From Taudactylus pleione (taxonomy: Eukaryota; Chordata; Amphibia; Anura; Myobatrachidae), in NCBI GenBank assembly GCA_031769625.1, contig JAUIMM010000519.1:3591501-3655500 (forward strand): 64,000 bases of DNA, given 5' to 3'. How positions within the stretch are numbered: the first letter of the stretch is position 1; each line of letters opens with the position of its first letter. A program made the translations under genes and the position numbers. Shown one piece after another: positions 31,875 to 45,045 of the stretch. Under the pieces are notes generated by a model that saw only the letters and a list, made by a program, of their open reading frames with translations, did no database searches and was not told the origin of the DNA.

Positions 31875-34800
31875 ACTGTACAGTATGTGTTAAGATGAAA
31901 GGAAGATCTCACTGTGACTTTTAGAAATCCTTCTGGCAAAATGAGAACAGAATTCAGTTGGAAAAATTTTAAATGCTGCTGCTCTGACTACATAAGTACA
32001 TTGCAAAAAGTGTATTATTACAGTATTACAGGTAGATATTGAGATAGCTGACATTTCTTATTCTATAAAGTGAAAGCTCTTACCATATGCTCTCAGCTAT
32101 TTTAGACTAGGGGGTTTGTTTACTAAATAGCGGCTTTTCAAAGCTGACAATTATCTGCGTTTTTACCTGCAGAATCAAAAATAGCTAATTTTATAAAAGT
32201 TTTAAATTCTGCAGCAAAAACATCTTTTTGACCTTTACTCTTTAATCTTTAAAGTAATGTATGTTGGTTATTACTATGTTGTCTTGTAATATGCTTCTTT
32301 ATTTTTTCTGTTGACTTTGGAATACTTTTATTAAATACAGATTATTTGACAGGTGTGCAAATCAAAGTGAAATCAATTATAACTCAATTTAAATTATTAT
32401 TTACTACATTTTAGATGCAGCTGCTAAATCTTAGATGACACTATGCCATTCAACAGAAAACAGACTTTTTGGTGTTCATATTCTCTGCAATAACACTGAA
32501 AGTCTCCCAATTGTATAACACTTCTATTTTTATCTTTTGAGTGCTGGAAATTGCACCCTATGGTCTAAAGCTAATGCTGAACAACAACTCTCAACATGTG
32601 CTGCTGGTCATTTGTAGTTCTGTGAAAAGGAAAGCTATAGGTTGCTTATGTCAGGGTTATGGTGTAGTGTGGCTATGATAGTGATGGAATGTTTGACTCA
32701 ATGTACAGTTACTTCTCTCTCTGCGGCTATAGATTTAACCTCTTTCCTTGAATTATTAGTCTATTAATCTTGGTTTAAGTTTCTTCAATCAATGAAGTAA
32801 CATATGTAAAGTAGCACACAGTAAATCTTTCTTCCCCCTGACTCAATGGAGACTATCAAGACCTGAATGGAAAGCCACAAATTCAAAGCTTCTGTACAAA
32901 TAGCGAGCTACACCAAACCAACTTTAAATCAGGATGTTCCTAATCTGATTTACTACACTCGTACAATACAGCAAGGCACCTTGCTACAGTCTTGTTAGTT
33001 TGCAAGGTGAAACTGCCTAATTTTGTTTCAATCCCTTCATTTCAACATAATGAGCTAGAATAACTGAAAAGGACATTGTACTGAAACATTGATTTTTGTA
33101 AAAACTATCATTGTTGCTTTGGTGAAAAGTTATTGCTTGGTAAAGTTTGTATTTGATAGGCTAAACTGATAATGCCCACGTCTCATTTAATCTGGGCCAT
33201 TACGTAAGACGTCTAGGACAGCTCTTATGTTGGTTGGTGTCTACTAGGGTTGCCCCTGTTTTTTTTTATAGCAGAAATAGAACAGAAATACTGTAGGAAA
33301 GCTGCTATTTTCTGCCACAATAGGTGGCAATTATTGTGCAAGTTCACCATACTTTACAACTTTTACATTTTCTCGGAAGAGGCCCTAAAGTGGAGATGCA
33401 GCGGATCACTGTTGGCTAGGTTGGGTGCTTCTCGTCATTAAGCCCCCTCACTGCATAATGCAGATCCATGAACAGGAGGCGTGGTCAAGATGACGCATTT
33501 CTCGGGTATTCGTTCCTCACGCTCCCCATTTTGCTAGGATGTAGGCAGGATGCAGGAGTCCCTCACACTTCCGTAAGAGTAGGTAGGTGTGATATACACA
33601 GACAAGTCAGGAAGTCTGTGTAGAATAACTTTGTCAGGTGATGCTGGGATTTGTAGATCCACAGCTGCTGGAGAGTAAGGGGTTGTTTACCTGCAGCCTT
33701 GACAAGTAGAAATTACCTTCTACGACAAACCAGAAAACTGAATGTCCCTGGACCAGCAAACCCTTGCATGCACCACTCATTTCTACAGTAGAAGAAATTT
33801 AGGGGTGGAAGACTGCTAACCATTACTATTTCTTTAAAAACATGAAAATTACAAGGGTGCGTGGCTGTACTGCAGTGACAGTGATGGTGCTCCAATCAGT
33901 GCCACCTTGTCATTGGTTAGTCCCCAGGAAGAGCAACCGCAAACAGAAGAGCAACAGATGCCGACAGAGCAGCAGGGGGTCACATAGTGGCGGTCATAAG
34001 TTAGTGTTCGAGGTGGATGGCGGTGTACAGATTACGTCTCTATTAGGTCTGCAGATTATGTCTGTATGTCCGTGGGGCCTTGGCTAGTGTTATGTGTCCC
34101 GAGGTGGAAGGGGAATTGCCCAGGGGGTGGGAATTAGTGGTTTATCTCCAGGAAGGGGTGGTCATCAGAGGAGGCGTATTGTTGCACACTCTTTGCCCAC
34201 AGGCTGCGCATGCCTATGCTTTTGGTGTTTGAATTTTATCATATGGCAGGATGAGCTGTGTTTCCAATGCCATCTTCTCCTCCTACCTATGCAAAGGTAG
34301 TAGCAGGGTAAGGGGCAGTTATATATGAAGAGTAGCAAAGATAATGTTATTAAGAACTGCACCTGCAAAGGGAGGGCAGTAGAACCATGAGTTAGTTTTT
34401 GACACCAATAGTTAGGGGGGTACTGCCATACCCCATGTAAAGATCTGGACTCTTTGGAAGGTGCTAAAGGGGGCATGGCCACCCCATGTTGAGGTTGTGG
34501 CAGGCCTGGGCACTTTGTACTTCCCTTCATTCTTGGCACACGAGTGGGGATGAATATGTTGGACCATAGGGAGTGGGCCAAAGATCATCATTGTGTTATT
34601 ATGAGGCATATCTCTAATATGACCCCAAATGGGCATATTAGCAATATGGGCATGTGAAGCTATATGGGAGTATGCTGTATGTCAGGCTACATGGAGGTAT
34701 TTAAGCTATATAATATATTGACTGACAGTATGTGAAACTCTGTGGTGGTTTATTGTTTATTTGATGACAATCAATATATATATATTGGTTTTATGATGGC
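31875..34800. other. AT-rich spacer; 32690-33130 possible conserved non-coding DNA
   Basis: No gene recognised. 32690-33130 is AT-rich, free of visible repeats and rich in TAAT-type words. 33240-34650 looks like old dispersed repeat DNA without clear ends; the 138-codon minus frame 34581-34165 has no domain. Confidence 0.35.
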
Positions 34801-34807
34801 ATATTCA

Positions 34808-35050
34808 GCACCGGATTAAGCCTTCGGAGGGCCCAGGGCAAATAAGACAGAGGGCCCTCTTGTCAGCACTGCCCCCATGGTCGTGCTCGCTGTGTGTGTG
34901 CCTCCTCCCCCTGCACCTCCATGACGCAGCAGCAGCGGGGGCAGACTCCGGAGCATCCTCTCAGGCAGCGCAGACACTGACTGTCTCCAGCATCCACACC
35001 CAGAAGCAGCTCTCCCAGTGGTATCGCGGCACAGCCAGGGGGCCCTCCTG
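34808..35050. mobile_element. Probable hAT-type fragment, one end only
   Basis: CAGCACCGGATTAAGCC resembles the CAGGGCCGGATTAA end of hAT-type repeats (another isolated such end lies at 47284). GC-rich material follows. No matching right end or TSD was found. Confidence 0.4.
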
Positions 35051-36993
35051 TATTGGTTATACAGTATAGAGGAAAGCAGGATTAAATGAATGTTTATTGG
35101 GGAAATACTAACTTTTCACCATTATTCTACAACTAAACAATAAGGAGGCATTCATAAAGTGCTTATGTGAGCAGGTAAGTCTTTTGGGATATCTTTAGTT
35201 CTTTTGTGAGGTCTTATTTAAAGGGGTTATACTGTACAATTGGGAGTCATTTTGCATCATGGCAAGATGACTGAAGCAGATGCTACTATTGCTGACTGAA
35301 TGTCATGGCAAATATTTTTCGGAAGAGGCGTTTACAGGATAATTAGAGGTAAAACGAAAATACAAATGGCAGTACCATATGTGACCAGCAAACTGTGCAT
35401 GACCCCTCCCCCCATTCAGACCTGCAACAAAGTAGTAATGAGTTTGGGTTCAGCCCTGTAATACTGTAGATCTGTAGATTTCTGTTCAGAATGGGAGATG
35501 GGGCTTCTTAAATGCTACAAAAGTATCACGTTACTGCAATTTTTACATCTTAAATATATATATATACCAAGCAAAAAAACAAACCTTTAGCTCATTAGTT
35601 TAATAAAATGACTCACAAGCTTATACATTTAAAATATCAGGGTAGTTTTTGGTGAAATCTTAAAACATTCCTTATATGCTATAACTATATGATGCATTGA
35701 GACATTCTGACATTGTACTTTGGAGTATGCACAAAAAAAGAAGTACAGGTGCTCAACTCCAAATTAACTAATTTTATATAAATAAATACATTTTTGCAAT
35801 GAATAGAGGTTTTTGGCATAACCTTGGCCAAGGTTGTAGGCCTAACCATCGCATCCGGGTAACCTCTTTCGGGTAGGTCCCTAACATACTAGGATTCAAA
35901 TCCAGAGCGCAGGACATCCCCAAACTGACCCAGCTAAGCCGCTCCAGGGCACCGCCATAGTAAGAAAAGTGCAGTGTAAAAGAGATAGTTAAGAGCAGCC
36001 AGGCTGCATATAAAGAATGAAAATAAAGAGTGAAATACATATATAATAAACAAACAGTGAAGGGTTAAAATGTGTTATAAAGGAAAAATGTGCTATAATG
36101 CGGTGCCCTGAAACAGATCAACCAAAGCAATCCAGGGGGACCCACGCCCCGAAAATGAACCAAAGCTGCACTACATAGTCTAAATATTTGCAGGACTTAC
36201 CTATATTGTGCCTCTGACTGGTGTGCATATTACAGTGCCAGATTCTATGCTCGAACCAATGTTATTTGTATTTTGGAGTGCAAGAAACTATTTAATAATT
36301 GATATTATGTCGTAAACAAGTAGCTTTGTTTCCGGACTTAGATTACTGATAACGTAGGACACAACATATAACATTGTGATGTTTAGCCATATGCTACCAA
36401 CAGCCTAGGTAACATGTGTATGGTGTCCAACCAGTACATGCTATCTGTATCTGCTTTTTACAAGTTGATATTTTACTCACTGCAATCCCCATCAAGACCA
36501 CTGGTTAGGCCAAATAAAATGGATATTAGTCACCATAAAATACACTCAATGGATACAAGTCAGGTTTGTTGGCAATTGGATTTGGAATTCAGTGCTATAA
36601 AAATGTATAGACTCTTATGCCATGTGTTAAGTCAAGTGAATATTGACCACTGTACTATCAAGCATGCTGATAAACTGGACCCTGTCTAGCAACTGAGTAT
36701 GTTTTATTCAATATGAGTCGCTAGAGATACATTATTGAAAAACATGTGCAGACATCTAGCTGCAAATGGAAATGCTTCATGGCAGATAAGTCTATTTTAT
36801 AAAAGACACATCTTATAAATGAAAGCCATTCCCAGCATCCTTATAATTCTTTAGTATTTATGACCACATCAGATTCCTTGCTATATCTCTATATATGCTT
36901 ATACCACCCTGCAGATGATAACTCTACAAAGAAATGGTAAGAGGTACGCCTCTATGTATGTATGAATGGCTATATATTTATATATATATATAC

Positions 36994-37024
<31 letters not shown>

Positions 37025-38000
37025 CTGTATAGTGAACAGGGCCATAACCAGAGGTTGGCCAGGTTAGGGAGGGTGCCACATACAGAGGATTAGATTACAC
37101 CCCCAGCTATCAGTCAAACTCTAATTACGACTCTCTGACTAGCTATGGTCTGCCCCCCTCGCTCTACTACCATCATCAGCCACCTCCTTCCTTTACAAAG
37201 ATGCGACACTCTGCCTGCAAGTGAAAACATTTCTGGGCAGCTGAATGCGGTTGGAAAATACTGGTCTGTGTGCCAGTACAACAGCTGCAGCCTGCGGCAC
37301 TTCGAGGCGGTGTACCAAGCTCACTGCAGCACAGCACACTGAGCCTGGCGCAGAGAAAGTGGTGCTGATTTTGTAGACTCTGCCCACATACAACTGGGAA
37401 TCACCACTGTGCATGCCATCTATTCTGGCTTTTTTCAGCTCTAAAAATATATGCAACCAAGCTATATCTAGAACCATGACAACCCTGGAGAAGCTGGTCT
37501 GCAAATTCGCCTGGACTTCTGATTACATTAAATGACCGAGGGTAAGTACTACCTATATTTGCAGAGCATTGTTTGCTAGGAGCTAAGAGTCTAGATAAAT
37601 AACTTTTGTGTGTCTGCGATTCCATATTAATATACAAGCAGACAAAAAAGATCACATACAGATGATTGTGTGGGGGGAGGGCAAGTCCTTCACTTTGCCA
37701 GGGGCCCCTGTGCCCCTAGATATGGCAATGAATACTATCCAGCTTCATTGGTGGTTATTAATTAAGAGAGCCAGTTCTATTTCACACACACTATGATATT
37801 CTGAGATAACTGTGGCCTAGTCGGTACTCATCATTTACCTGTTTGCATGCAGGTTGGTATATGCTAGCTTAGGGGTGCTACATCCCACTAATAAGGTTGC
37901 ATGCTGTGTTGTAGGCTGCTAGTTTTATTTCACAGAACAAATAAACAAGAGAAAAATAAATCCTGGCCTGTCCAGCACTAACTACAAATAAGTCTCCCTC
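35051..38000. other. Mostly AT-rich spacer with unclassified repeats
   Basis: No gene recognised. 35760-36190 has a compositional break and looks like an unclassified dispersed repeat. An AT microsatellite lies at about 36970-37025. CAGGGCCATAACCAGAGG near 37039 resembles a hAT left end, without a convincing right end. Confidence 0.35.
36970..37025. repeat. AT-rich microsatellite
   Basis: Interrupted TATATATACA repeat. Confidence 0.9.
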
Positions 38001-38005
38001 TCTAA

Positions 38006-38160
38006 GGAGTAATTTACTAAGATGTGAGTTCTATTAAGAAGTTATGTTGCCCATAGCAACCAATCAGATTCTACTTCTCATTTATCTACCACCTTCTAGA
38101 AGAGAATACCTGGAATCTGAATGGTTGCTATGGGCAAAATCACTTCTTAATAGCACTCCC
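38006..38160. mobile_element. Hairpin MITE (CCAATCAGATTCTA family), TSD TAA
   Basis: Paired arms with GTTGCCCATAGCAACCAATC and its complement. TAA lies at 38003-38005 and 38161-38163. 155 bp; the inner stem contains CCTTCTAGAAG. Confidence 0.85.
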
Positions 38161-38420
38161 TAAGGATGAGAGGACCTAATGTGCAACTAACCCAAAACAG
38201 CATTTAAATACAGCACTTACATAAAGCCACAGCAGTGTCTCTTGACAAGTCTGTCACCCTGCTCCCCAGGTAGTGAGAGACTGCCTAGAGAAACAATTTC
38301 TTAGTTATTAGTTTATTAGCTCTCGCAGGTGGTCTGGCAATCAAGGCTGCTCATGACCTGGATGAGAAGCCTTACCACACAGAAGTTATAAACCTGGGAC
38401 ATATATATCTCCTATCAATA

Positions 38421-40001
38421 AAATACTGTTTACAAGTTTTAGGCAGTATAGAAAAAATGCTGCAAATTAAGAATGTTTTCAAAAATAGAAGTGTTATTAG
38501 TTTATTTTTATCAATTAGCAAAATGCAAAGTGAATGAACAGAAGAGATATCTAAATCAAATCAATATTTGGTGTGACCACCCTTTGCCTTCAAAACAGCA
38601 TAAATTCTTCTTGGTATACTTGCACAAAATCAGGCATTAAGTAGGATTATACTCAGGTGTATGATTAACCAATAATACCAAACAGGTGATAATGAACATA
38701 ATTTTCATATGTAGGTTGAAACATTCTTTAACTGAAACAGAAACAGCTGTGTAGGAGGCTTAAAACTGGATGAGGAAAAGCCAAACTCTGCTACAAAGGT
38801 GAGGTTGTGGAAGACAGTTCATGTTACAGGCCATACATCATGGCAAGACTGAGCACAGCAACAAGAAACAAGGTAGTTATTCTGCATCAGCAAGGTCTCT
38901 CCTAGACAAAGATTTCAAAGCAGACTGGGGTTTCAAGATGTGATGTTCAAGCTCTTTTGAAGAAGCACAAAGAAACGGGCAATGTTGAGGACCATAGACA
39001 CAGTGTTCGTCCAAGGAAACTTAGTACATCAGATGAAAGACACATCATGCTTACTTCCCTTCGAAATCAGAAGATGTCTAGCAGTGCCATCAGCTCAGAA
39101 CTGGCAGAAACAAGTGGGACCAAGGTACACCCATCTACTGTTCGGAGAAGTCTGGCTAGAAGTGGTCTTCATGGAAAAATTGCGTCCAAAAAGCTATACC
39201 TTTGACATGGAAACAAGGCCAAGCGACTTAACTATGCACAAAAACATAGGGACTGGGGTGCAGAAAAATGGCAGCAGGTGCTCTGGACTGATGAGTCAAT
39301 GTTTGAAATATTTGGCTGTAACAGAAGGCAGTTTGTTCACCGAAGGGCTGGAGAGCAGTACAATAATGAGTGTCTGCAGGCAACAGTGAAGCATTATGGA
39401 GGTTCCTTGCAAGTTTAGGGCTGCATTTCCGCAAATGGACTTGGGGGTTTGGTGAGGATTAATGGTGTCCTCAATGCAGAGAAATACAGGCAGATACTTA
39501 TCCATCGTGCAATACCATCAGGGAAGCATCTGACTGGCTCCAAATTCATTCTGCAGCAGGACAATGACCCCAAACATACAGCCAATGTCATTAAGAAAAA
39601 TCTTCAGCGTACAGAAGAACAAGCAGTCCTGGAAGTGATGATATGGCCCCCACAGAGCCCTGATATCAACATCATCGAGTCTGTATGGGATTACATGAAA
39701 AGACAGTAGGATTTGAGCAAGCCTACATTCACAGAAGATCTGTGGTTAGTTCTCCAAGATGTTTGGAACAACCTCCCTGTCGATTTCCATTAAAAACTGT
39801 GTGCAAGTGCACCTAGAAGAATTTATGCTGTTTTGAAGGCAAAGGGTGGTCACACCAAATATTCATTTGATTTAGATTTCGCTTATGTTCATTCACTTTG
39901 CATTTTGTTAATTGCTAAAAATAAACTATTACTCCTCTATTGAAAACATTCTTACTTTGCAGCATTTTTTCCACACTGCCTAAAACATTTGCACATTACT
40001 G
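38421..40001 (+). mobile_element. Tc1/mariner element (DD38E type), nearly full length
   Basis: The right end reads CAGTAATGTGCAAATG in reverse complement, and both ends share GTTTTAGGCAGT. The inverted repeats are long: the left end to about 38630 pairs with about 39800-40001, including AATGCTGCAAA and GGTGTGACCACCCTTTGCCT. TA dinucleotides flank both ends (38419-38420, 40002-40003). 1,581 bp. The single gene inside is in one frame with nonsense codons, so the copy is recent compared with the other transposase remnants here. Confidence 0.9.
38840..39943 (+). pseudogene. Tc1/mariner transposase pseudogene, DDE with 38-residue spacing
   Basis: From ATG at 38840 one frame runs to a TGA at 39941-39943. 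It starts MARLSTATRNKVVILHQQGL, a helix-turn-helix of the Tc1 paired-like DNA-binding domain, followed by the second HTH. The catalytic residues are Asp in LWTDES (codon 39290-39292), Asp in QQDNDPKHT (39560-39562) and Glu in SPDINIIESVWD (39677-39679). Between the second Asp and the Glu are 38 residues, four more than classical DD34E Tc1. A typical C-terminus with KAKGGHTKYS is visible near 39836. Five in-frame stops (38903, 39203, 39416, 39707, 39791) and no frameshift that I could see make it inactive. From memory, the DD38E group has been named Intruder; that assignment needs a search. Confidence 0.92.
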
Positions 40002-40003
40002 TA

Positions 40004-41599
40004 CATATATATTTAACAAACTTTTATAATACAAAATAAAACTTTTAAAGAAAAATTATAAGTTATTAAATTGCCTAAAAAGGAAATCAAAAATATTTAC
40101 AAATCAAATTATTTATTTTAATAATGAACACATAAAAGCTTTAATGACTGTTTTGTTCCTGTTTGCTTTGTACCAGGAATCTCATGTTCTGTTTGATGAC
40201 TTCTGCCACGGTAAACTTCCAAGCGGTGGTCTGTTATCTGTGACCTTAGACAAGTCTTAATTTTTTCCATGTGTGACAAAGTGTATTGTATAACGAGCAT
40301 TATTCCATATTTATGCAAGATCTACTTTGTTATTAAAAAGCAACTTTGTAATGTTAGTGTCGGAAAGTTTGCTCAGCTCCATCTGTAAAGTCTCAGGTAC
40401 ATATTAGAAGTCTGTCAGTTGTGAGTGAAAAGTTAACCTCAGCCTGAAAACATGTCTTTCAAAATCTTTAAATCTCTCGGAGTACATTTCACTGAGTGAG
40501 TCGAAAACACCAACATATTAATTTATATTCTTATTTTGTACACTATGTATATTCTGTTATTTTAACTCTTTTGCCAGGTTGGGAATGATATCCCTGCTAT
40601 ATAAAAAAAAATGATTGAAGATATTGGCGCTTAGGAAAAACAAAAATGCAGAATGATACTTCCCTTTTATGTGTAATATCCTGAGTTCTTGTTCTCATAT
40701 GAAAGGTACGTATGTCAGGAAAACATATAAAAGAAGGGAGAAAAACAACATCCAATCATGTGATACAGTTTACAATCAATGTTACACATTGTTCAATGCT
40801 ATATACAATCAATATGACCAAAACAATTCTCTTATAGTCAGCAATTATTGGGGTTGCCCCCTATACATTCCACTCACAGCTGTAAGCTGGTATAAACAAT
40901 ATCAGTAGTGTTCATTTCATGGAGTTTCAAAATACCTCAAGTAAAATGATAATTGGGGTTGCCCCCCACACAGAACACTCACAGCTCCACGTTGATCACA
41001 CAGGCACGTAGAGAATTTTTGTAGATTCCCCAGAAAAAAACTAAATTCTCCTGCAGTTCAAAAAGGCATTTATTATAGTAGCTAAAAACAGATCGAAAAA
41101 GTTAAAACATTTATCAAAATATCCAAAAAATATAAGATGTTTAAAAATAGCAGTAAAAGTCCATACCCAAAGGTAATATGATGTTTCAAAAAAAGGTCTC
41201 AAGTCCAAAGGCTGATGTTGTTGAGATCCCTCAAAGCCATGGATAGTCCTTTTCTATCCTTATGGGTATGTCCATACAGATTTTCCAGGAGTCCCCACCA
41301 ACGCGTTTCAATCCCTTTAGGATCTTTTTCAAGGTGTAGGGGACCACTGGAGAGCACAACTAAAATACCCTATCCAATTAAGAATCATCCAATGAAAATA
41401 CATCCTAACCCCAACGCTGTATATAACATAAGGTATAACACATATCCCTAAATAACAGAGACATATCCAGATTGTACTCTTCTTATGCATGCTTCCGCTA
41501 CTTCCGGTTTCGCCGAACCAAAAGTGATGCAGCCATCCGCGACATCATCCCCCTTGTCCGGTATTGATGACATCACAACGGAAGTGACGTCTTTGCAGC
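40004..41599. other. AT-rich spacer and an unclassified repeat
   Basis: No gene recognised. ATTGGGGTTGCCCCC words followed by ACTCACAGCT recur at about 40847 and 40953, and 41280-41400 has the texture of an old dispersed repeat. Confidence 0.35.
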
Positions 41600-41600
41600 T

Positions 41601-41697
41601 GTCCATATAACCCGGATCTTGTGCATGTCCTTTATAACCTACTGCGACCACCGCACTACGTTATAAAGGACATGCACAAGATCAGGGTTATATGGAC
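41601..41697. repeat. Inverted repeat, 38-bp arms
   Basis: Arms 41601-41638 and 41660-41697 are complementary at 37 of 38 positions, with a 21-base loop. Each arm contains CTTGTGCATGTCC or its complement. Confidence 0.9.
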
Positions 41698-41699
41698 AA

Positions 41700-42127
41700 A
41701 GGCAGGTAAGTATAGTAACCCTACCCCTCCCCCCCCAACCCTAACCCTCCGTTGGTGGTGCCTAACTGTAACCTCCCTGGGGGGTGCCTAACCCTGACCT
41801 ACCCTCGGTGGTGCCTAACCCTAGCCACCCCCCTCACCGCACCCTTAACCTAACCATCCCCAGGGGGTGCCTAACCCTAGCCCCCCCTCCTCGCATGCTA
41901 ACCCTAAGTCCCCCTGGGGGTGCCTAAACCCAACACTCCCCCCCGCAGCTGATACTTACCTTGCCTCAGTGTCCTAACGATCGGAATGCCGCCTGCCGGG
42001 ATTCCAGGCATCGGCATCCCAGTCATGTCGGAATTCTGGTGATGGTCTTGTCTCGGTGATCGGCAATTATTTCGGCAATTATTTCGGCAGTCTGCATCCT
42101 GGTTGTCGGGATATTAACCGCATCCCC
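41700..42127. mobile_element. Telomere-like-stutter element
   Basis: Centre: GTGCCTAACCCTAACC-type units of about 30 bp (41715-41945). The right end at about 42105-42127 reads GGGGATGCGGTTAATATCCC in reverse complement, matching the left end of the copy at 50831. Left end unclear. Confidence 0.65.
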
Positions 42128-42562
42128 TTTTTCCAACTCTTAAAAATGTTCCAGAGACGGTCCTGCTAACGAAATTATCCAATTTGGGGGGTCCAGGATG
42201 GTCACCTCACATTTTCATGCATTTCTCACAAATCTCATTTAGCAGTCAATTTGCACCCCTCCACTGCGAGTAATGCGAATAGGAAATTTTTATTGGATTG
42301 GAGAATTCTTAGGAGCGCGCTTCGCTGCAAAGTGTGCAAGTTTCAAGAAACAAACTCGCTACTCACAATTCACACCTAATACGATTGACCCCTTGGAGAC
42401 AGTTCCAACCAGTCTCAGAGTTGGTTCTTCTGTATTGGAGCCATGAATGGCATGAACACCATCCCCAATAGCTACTAGCTCCATCCTGGTAAAGCAGCAG
42501 GATTATTTCCCCCCCCCCCCCCCCCCCTTGGCTATGAGGATAATCGGCCTGACTTAGATCCC
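42128..42562. other. Spacer with a homopolymeric C run
   Basis: A run of about 20 C lies at 42510-42529. No gene. Confidence 0.5.
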
Positions 42563-42683
42563 AGGGGGTAAATTTACTAAGGTGAGAGTTTTTAGAAGAG
42601 GAGATATTGCTCATAGCAACCAATCAGATTCTAGCTATTATCTTCTAGAAGATGCTAGTTAAATGTTAAGTAGAATATACCCC
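42563..42683. mobile_element. Hairpin MITE (CCAATCAGATTCTA family), internally deleted
   Basis: Intact left arm from AGGGGGTAAATTTACTAAGG through CAACCAATCAGATTCTA. The right arm is lost except for a short ATATACCCC end. No TSD seen. Confidence 0.72.
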
Positions 42684-43881
42684 GTGGAGTGGAAATGTTG
42701 TCATCCCATTCGTCGCCATGACCCCTGCCCACTGTACCAAAAGGCATAACAAAAATGTCATATACACAATTTTAAAATTGAACTTTAAAGGGAAAAAAAA
42801 CAACAACAACCCTAAACCTGTTCACTAGGGCATGCTACTGATTGGTTGTGTGTGTGATGGGTACCCCCACCCCCATAGAGGTATCTGTACTGCACTAACC
42901 AGCCTGGTTCTGATTCTCACTTATTAAAGTGAAAACCAAACCAGGCTGCTTCGCGCTAGGTATGGTTGAGGATTTGAGTAGGGGGCATTTAATAATTTAT
43001 TTATTTATTTATTTGTACAGAACTCTGTATAAAGGATTTTTTTTTATATTGTTTATGTACTAATTTACGTAGCATAAATTGCATACATTTGAACTGTGCA
43101 TGCCCACAGAGCGAGCAGGCGCACGGGCACCATCACAGACGAGGGGCCTATCTGGCACTTGCGCCTTCTTATGCCTGGATAGTGGAACGGAGGAGAGGAA
43201 CAACTCAGCACCAAAGGCTTTTACAGCAGTCACCATTATCTCCACAATACTAAGACAGTAAAACAGGCTTGTCTGCAGACGTTTTAATTGTGTTTTTAAG
43301 TAGCATTAAAAAAGTTCCATGTGAATATTTATTTTTATGGCTTGTTTGTCACAGAGGTGACTTTTGTGTTTCTTTTTTTTTTATTTTCTCTATTTTGCAC
43401 ACTGACAATGAAAATACATAATGCATTGCAACGGTTCATTATTTTTGTTGATTACTTCAGTGAATAGGTGTTTGGCTAACATTTTTTTTAATTGTCAGAG
43501 TTTGTTATGTATTGTCCTTTTGACTGGGAGTGACAAGGTACATGTGTGCGATGCGCAATATTGTGCACAATAGGCAAATCGTAAATAATGTCATTTGCAT
43601 AAACAATCTTCCCGTGCCAAGAAAATTAGGAATCATATCTGAAGTGACAATATTTTTCTGTTGTTTTCAGGGTGTTAGCTATTATTAGATAATATTCACT
43701 ATAAATACACAAATGCAAAATACTGTACATGATAAAGAAAGCTTTGTATGGTGATAGCACTGATGCCATGATATTCCAACATCTCTGATCTTAAATACGC
43801 CTCACTAGCTTTCCTGTAGATCTTATGTATCTTTAATGTTCCTTAATAACTATTCATTTCACAAAGTGCAATTATAGAACT
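42684..43881. other. AT-rich spacer
   Basis: Short TTTA-type microsatellite at about 42995-43015. No gene. 43300-43870 is unique-looking. Confidence 0.4.
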
Positions 43882-44030
43882 AGGGGGAAGATTTCACAAA
43901 CCTTCTATAGTGGACAAGTAGAGTAGTTACCCCTGGCACTCATAGCAACCAATCAGATTGTAGCTATTGTTTTATAGAATGTTCAAGCTAAATGATGACT
44001 TTAATCTGATTGGTTGCTATGGACAACTTG
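43882..44030. mobile_element. Hairpin MITE (CCAATCAGATT family), diverged
   Basis: AGGGGGAAGATTTCACAAA start, CATAGCAACCAATCAGATTG arm and its complement near 44007. The right terminus is degraded. Confidence 0.72.
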
Positions 44031-44290
44031 ACTGAATTCAAAAGTGTTCCATGATAAAATGCAGACTGTTCATTGAAGAGAAAACACACTGTATTAGCAG
44101 ATAAGTTCTAAATGTCTAATAATCTAGCCTTGTCCAGGTTTTTAGGAGGTGATCTGGATAAATAAATATAATGCAATGCTCATGCAAGACTGTGACGCCC
44201 AACATAAGAACGCCTGAGGAGCACTGGCTTAGTTAATACCTACCAGTGTATAACAGATTACTCATTTTAGATGTGAAGATGTTTAAATGA
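44031..44290. other. Short spacer
   Basis: No feature supported. Confidence 0.4.
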
Positions 44291-44298
44291 GGCTGGAC

Positions 44299-44617
44299 CA
44301 GGGGCGTTTCTAGAGAGGAGCGGGCCAGTGTGCAGTCTCCGACACGGGCCCTCTCCTCTCTGTCCGGCGGCCGGCAGCACACTAGGCTGTGCGCGGCCAG
44401 CGCTGGAATTATAGACTCTGGGCACTATAGAGCAGTGGCCATTTTTCCTGTACTGCACATGCGCAAACGACAGGAAAATGGCAGCCGGACCCCCACGCCG
44501 ACGTGGACTCTGGAGAGGTAAGTAATACTATGGGTGCAGGGTGTACGGTGCGGTTCCCCCTGGACCCAGGGGCCCATGTGCCCCGCACACCCTGAACCCA
44601 TTATAGATACGCCCCTG
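44299..44617. mobile_element. Short hAT-type element, TIR CAGGGGCGTTTCTA
   Basis: Left end CAGGGGCGTTTCTAGAG; the right end reads CAGGGGCGTATCTATAA in reverse complement. Flanks GGCTGGAC (44291-44298) and GGCTGGGC (44618-44625) match at seven of eight. The body has an ATAGACTCTGGGCACTA motif and GCCATTTTTCCTGTACTGC, both shared with 62985-63217. Confidence 0.85.
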
Positions 44618-44625
44618 GGCTGGGC

Positions 44626-45037
44626 ATTATATGTTTGGGCGTTGCACTTGCCTGTATAATGCTGATCAGAATGTTCCAGTGTTTGCTGAACTTGTCAATA
44701 AAGTATAAGACTGAGAGAAGAATGTAGTGAAGTGTTCCAGGGACTGGCTGTCAGCAGGGCTTTATGTAGAACAAGCAAACGCCAAGTCAGTGGAAGCATG
44801 GTTACAAATACAAGTCAAAGAGGCAGAGGATGACATATGAGCAGCGGATCAAAGTCAGGAACAAAAGACAGGTTCATTGGAGAAGATCACAGCATTACAA
44901 TTGGCTAGAGGCTGTCATCATGTTGTCCATGTATCAGCCTACCTGTTACCCCATACTACTTTTTACACAGTATTCACAGGAGGCAGAAACCATTCTACAT
45001 GAAACATTACTCTTCTGCAGAATTCCACATGCATTGT
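44626..45037. other. Spacer, nothing recognised
   Basis: No gene or repeat end. Confidence 0.4.
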
Positions 45038-45045
45038 CTGGACTC

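Noticed and set aside
37039..37720. hAT element starting CAGGGCCATAACCAG
   Set aside because: No matching right end or 8-bp duplication found; at most one degraded end.
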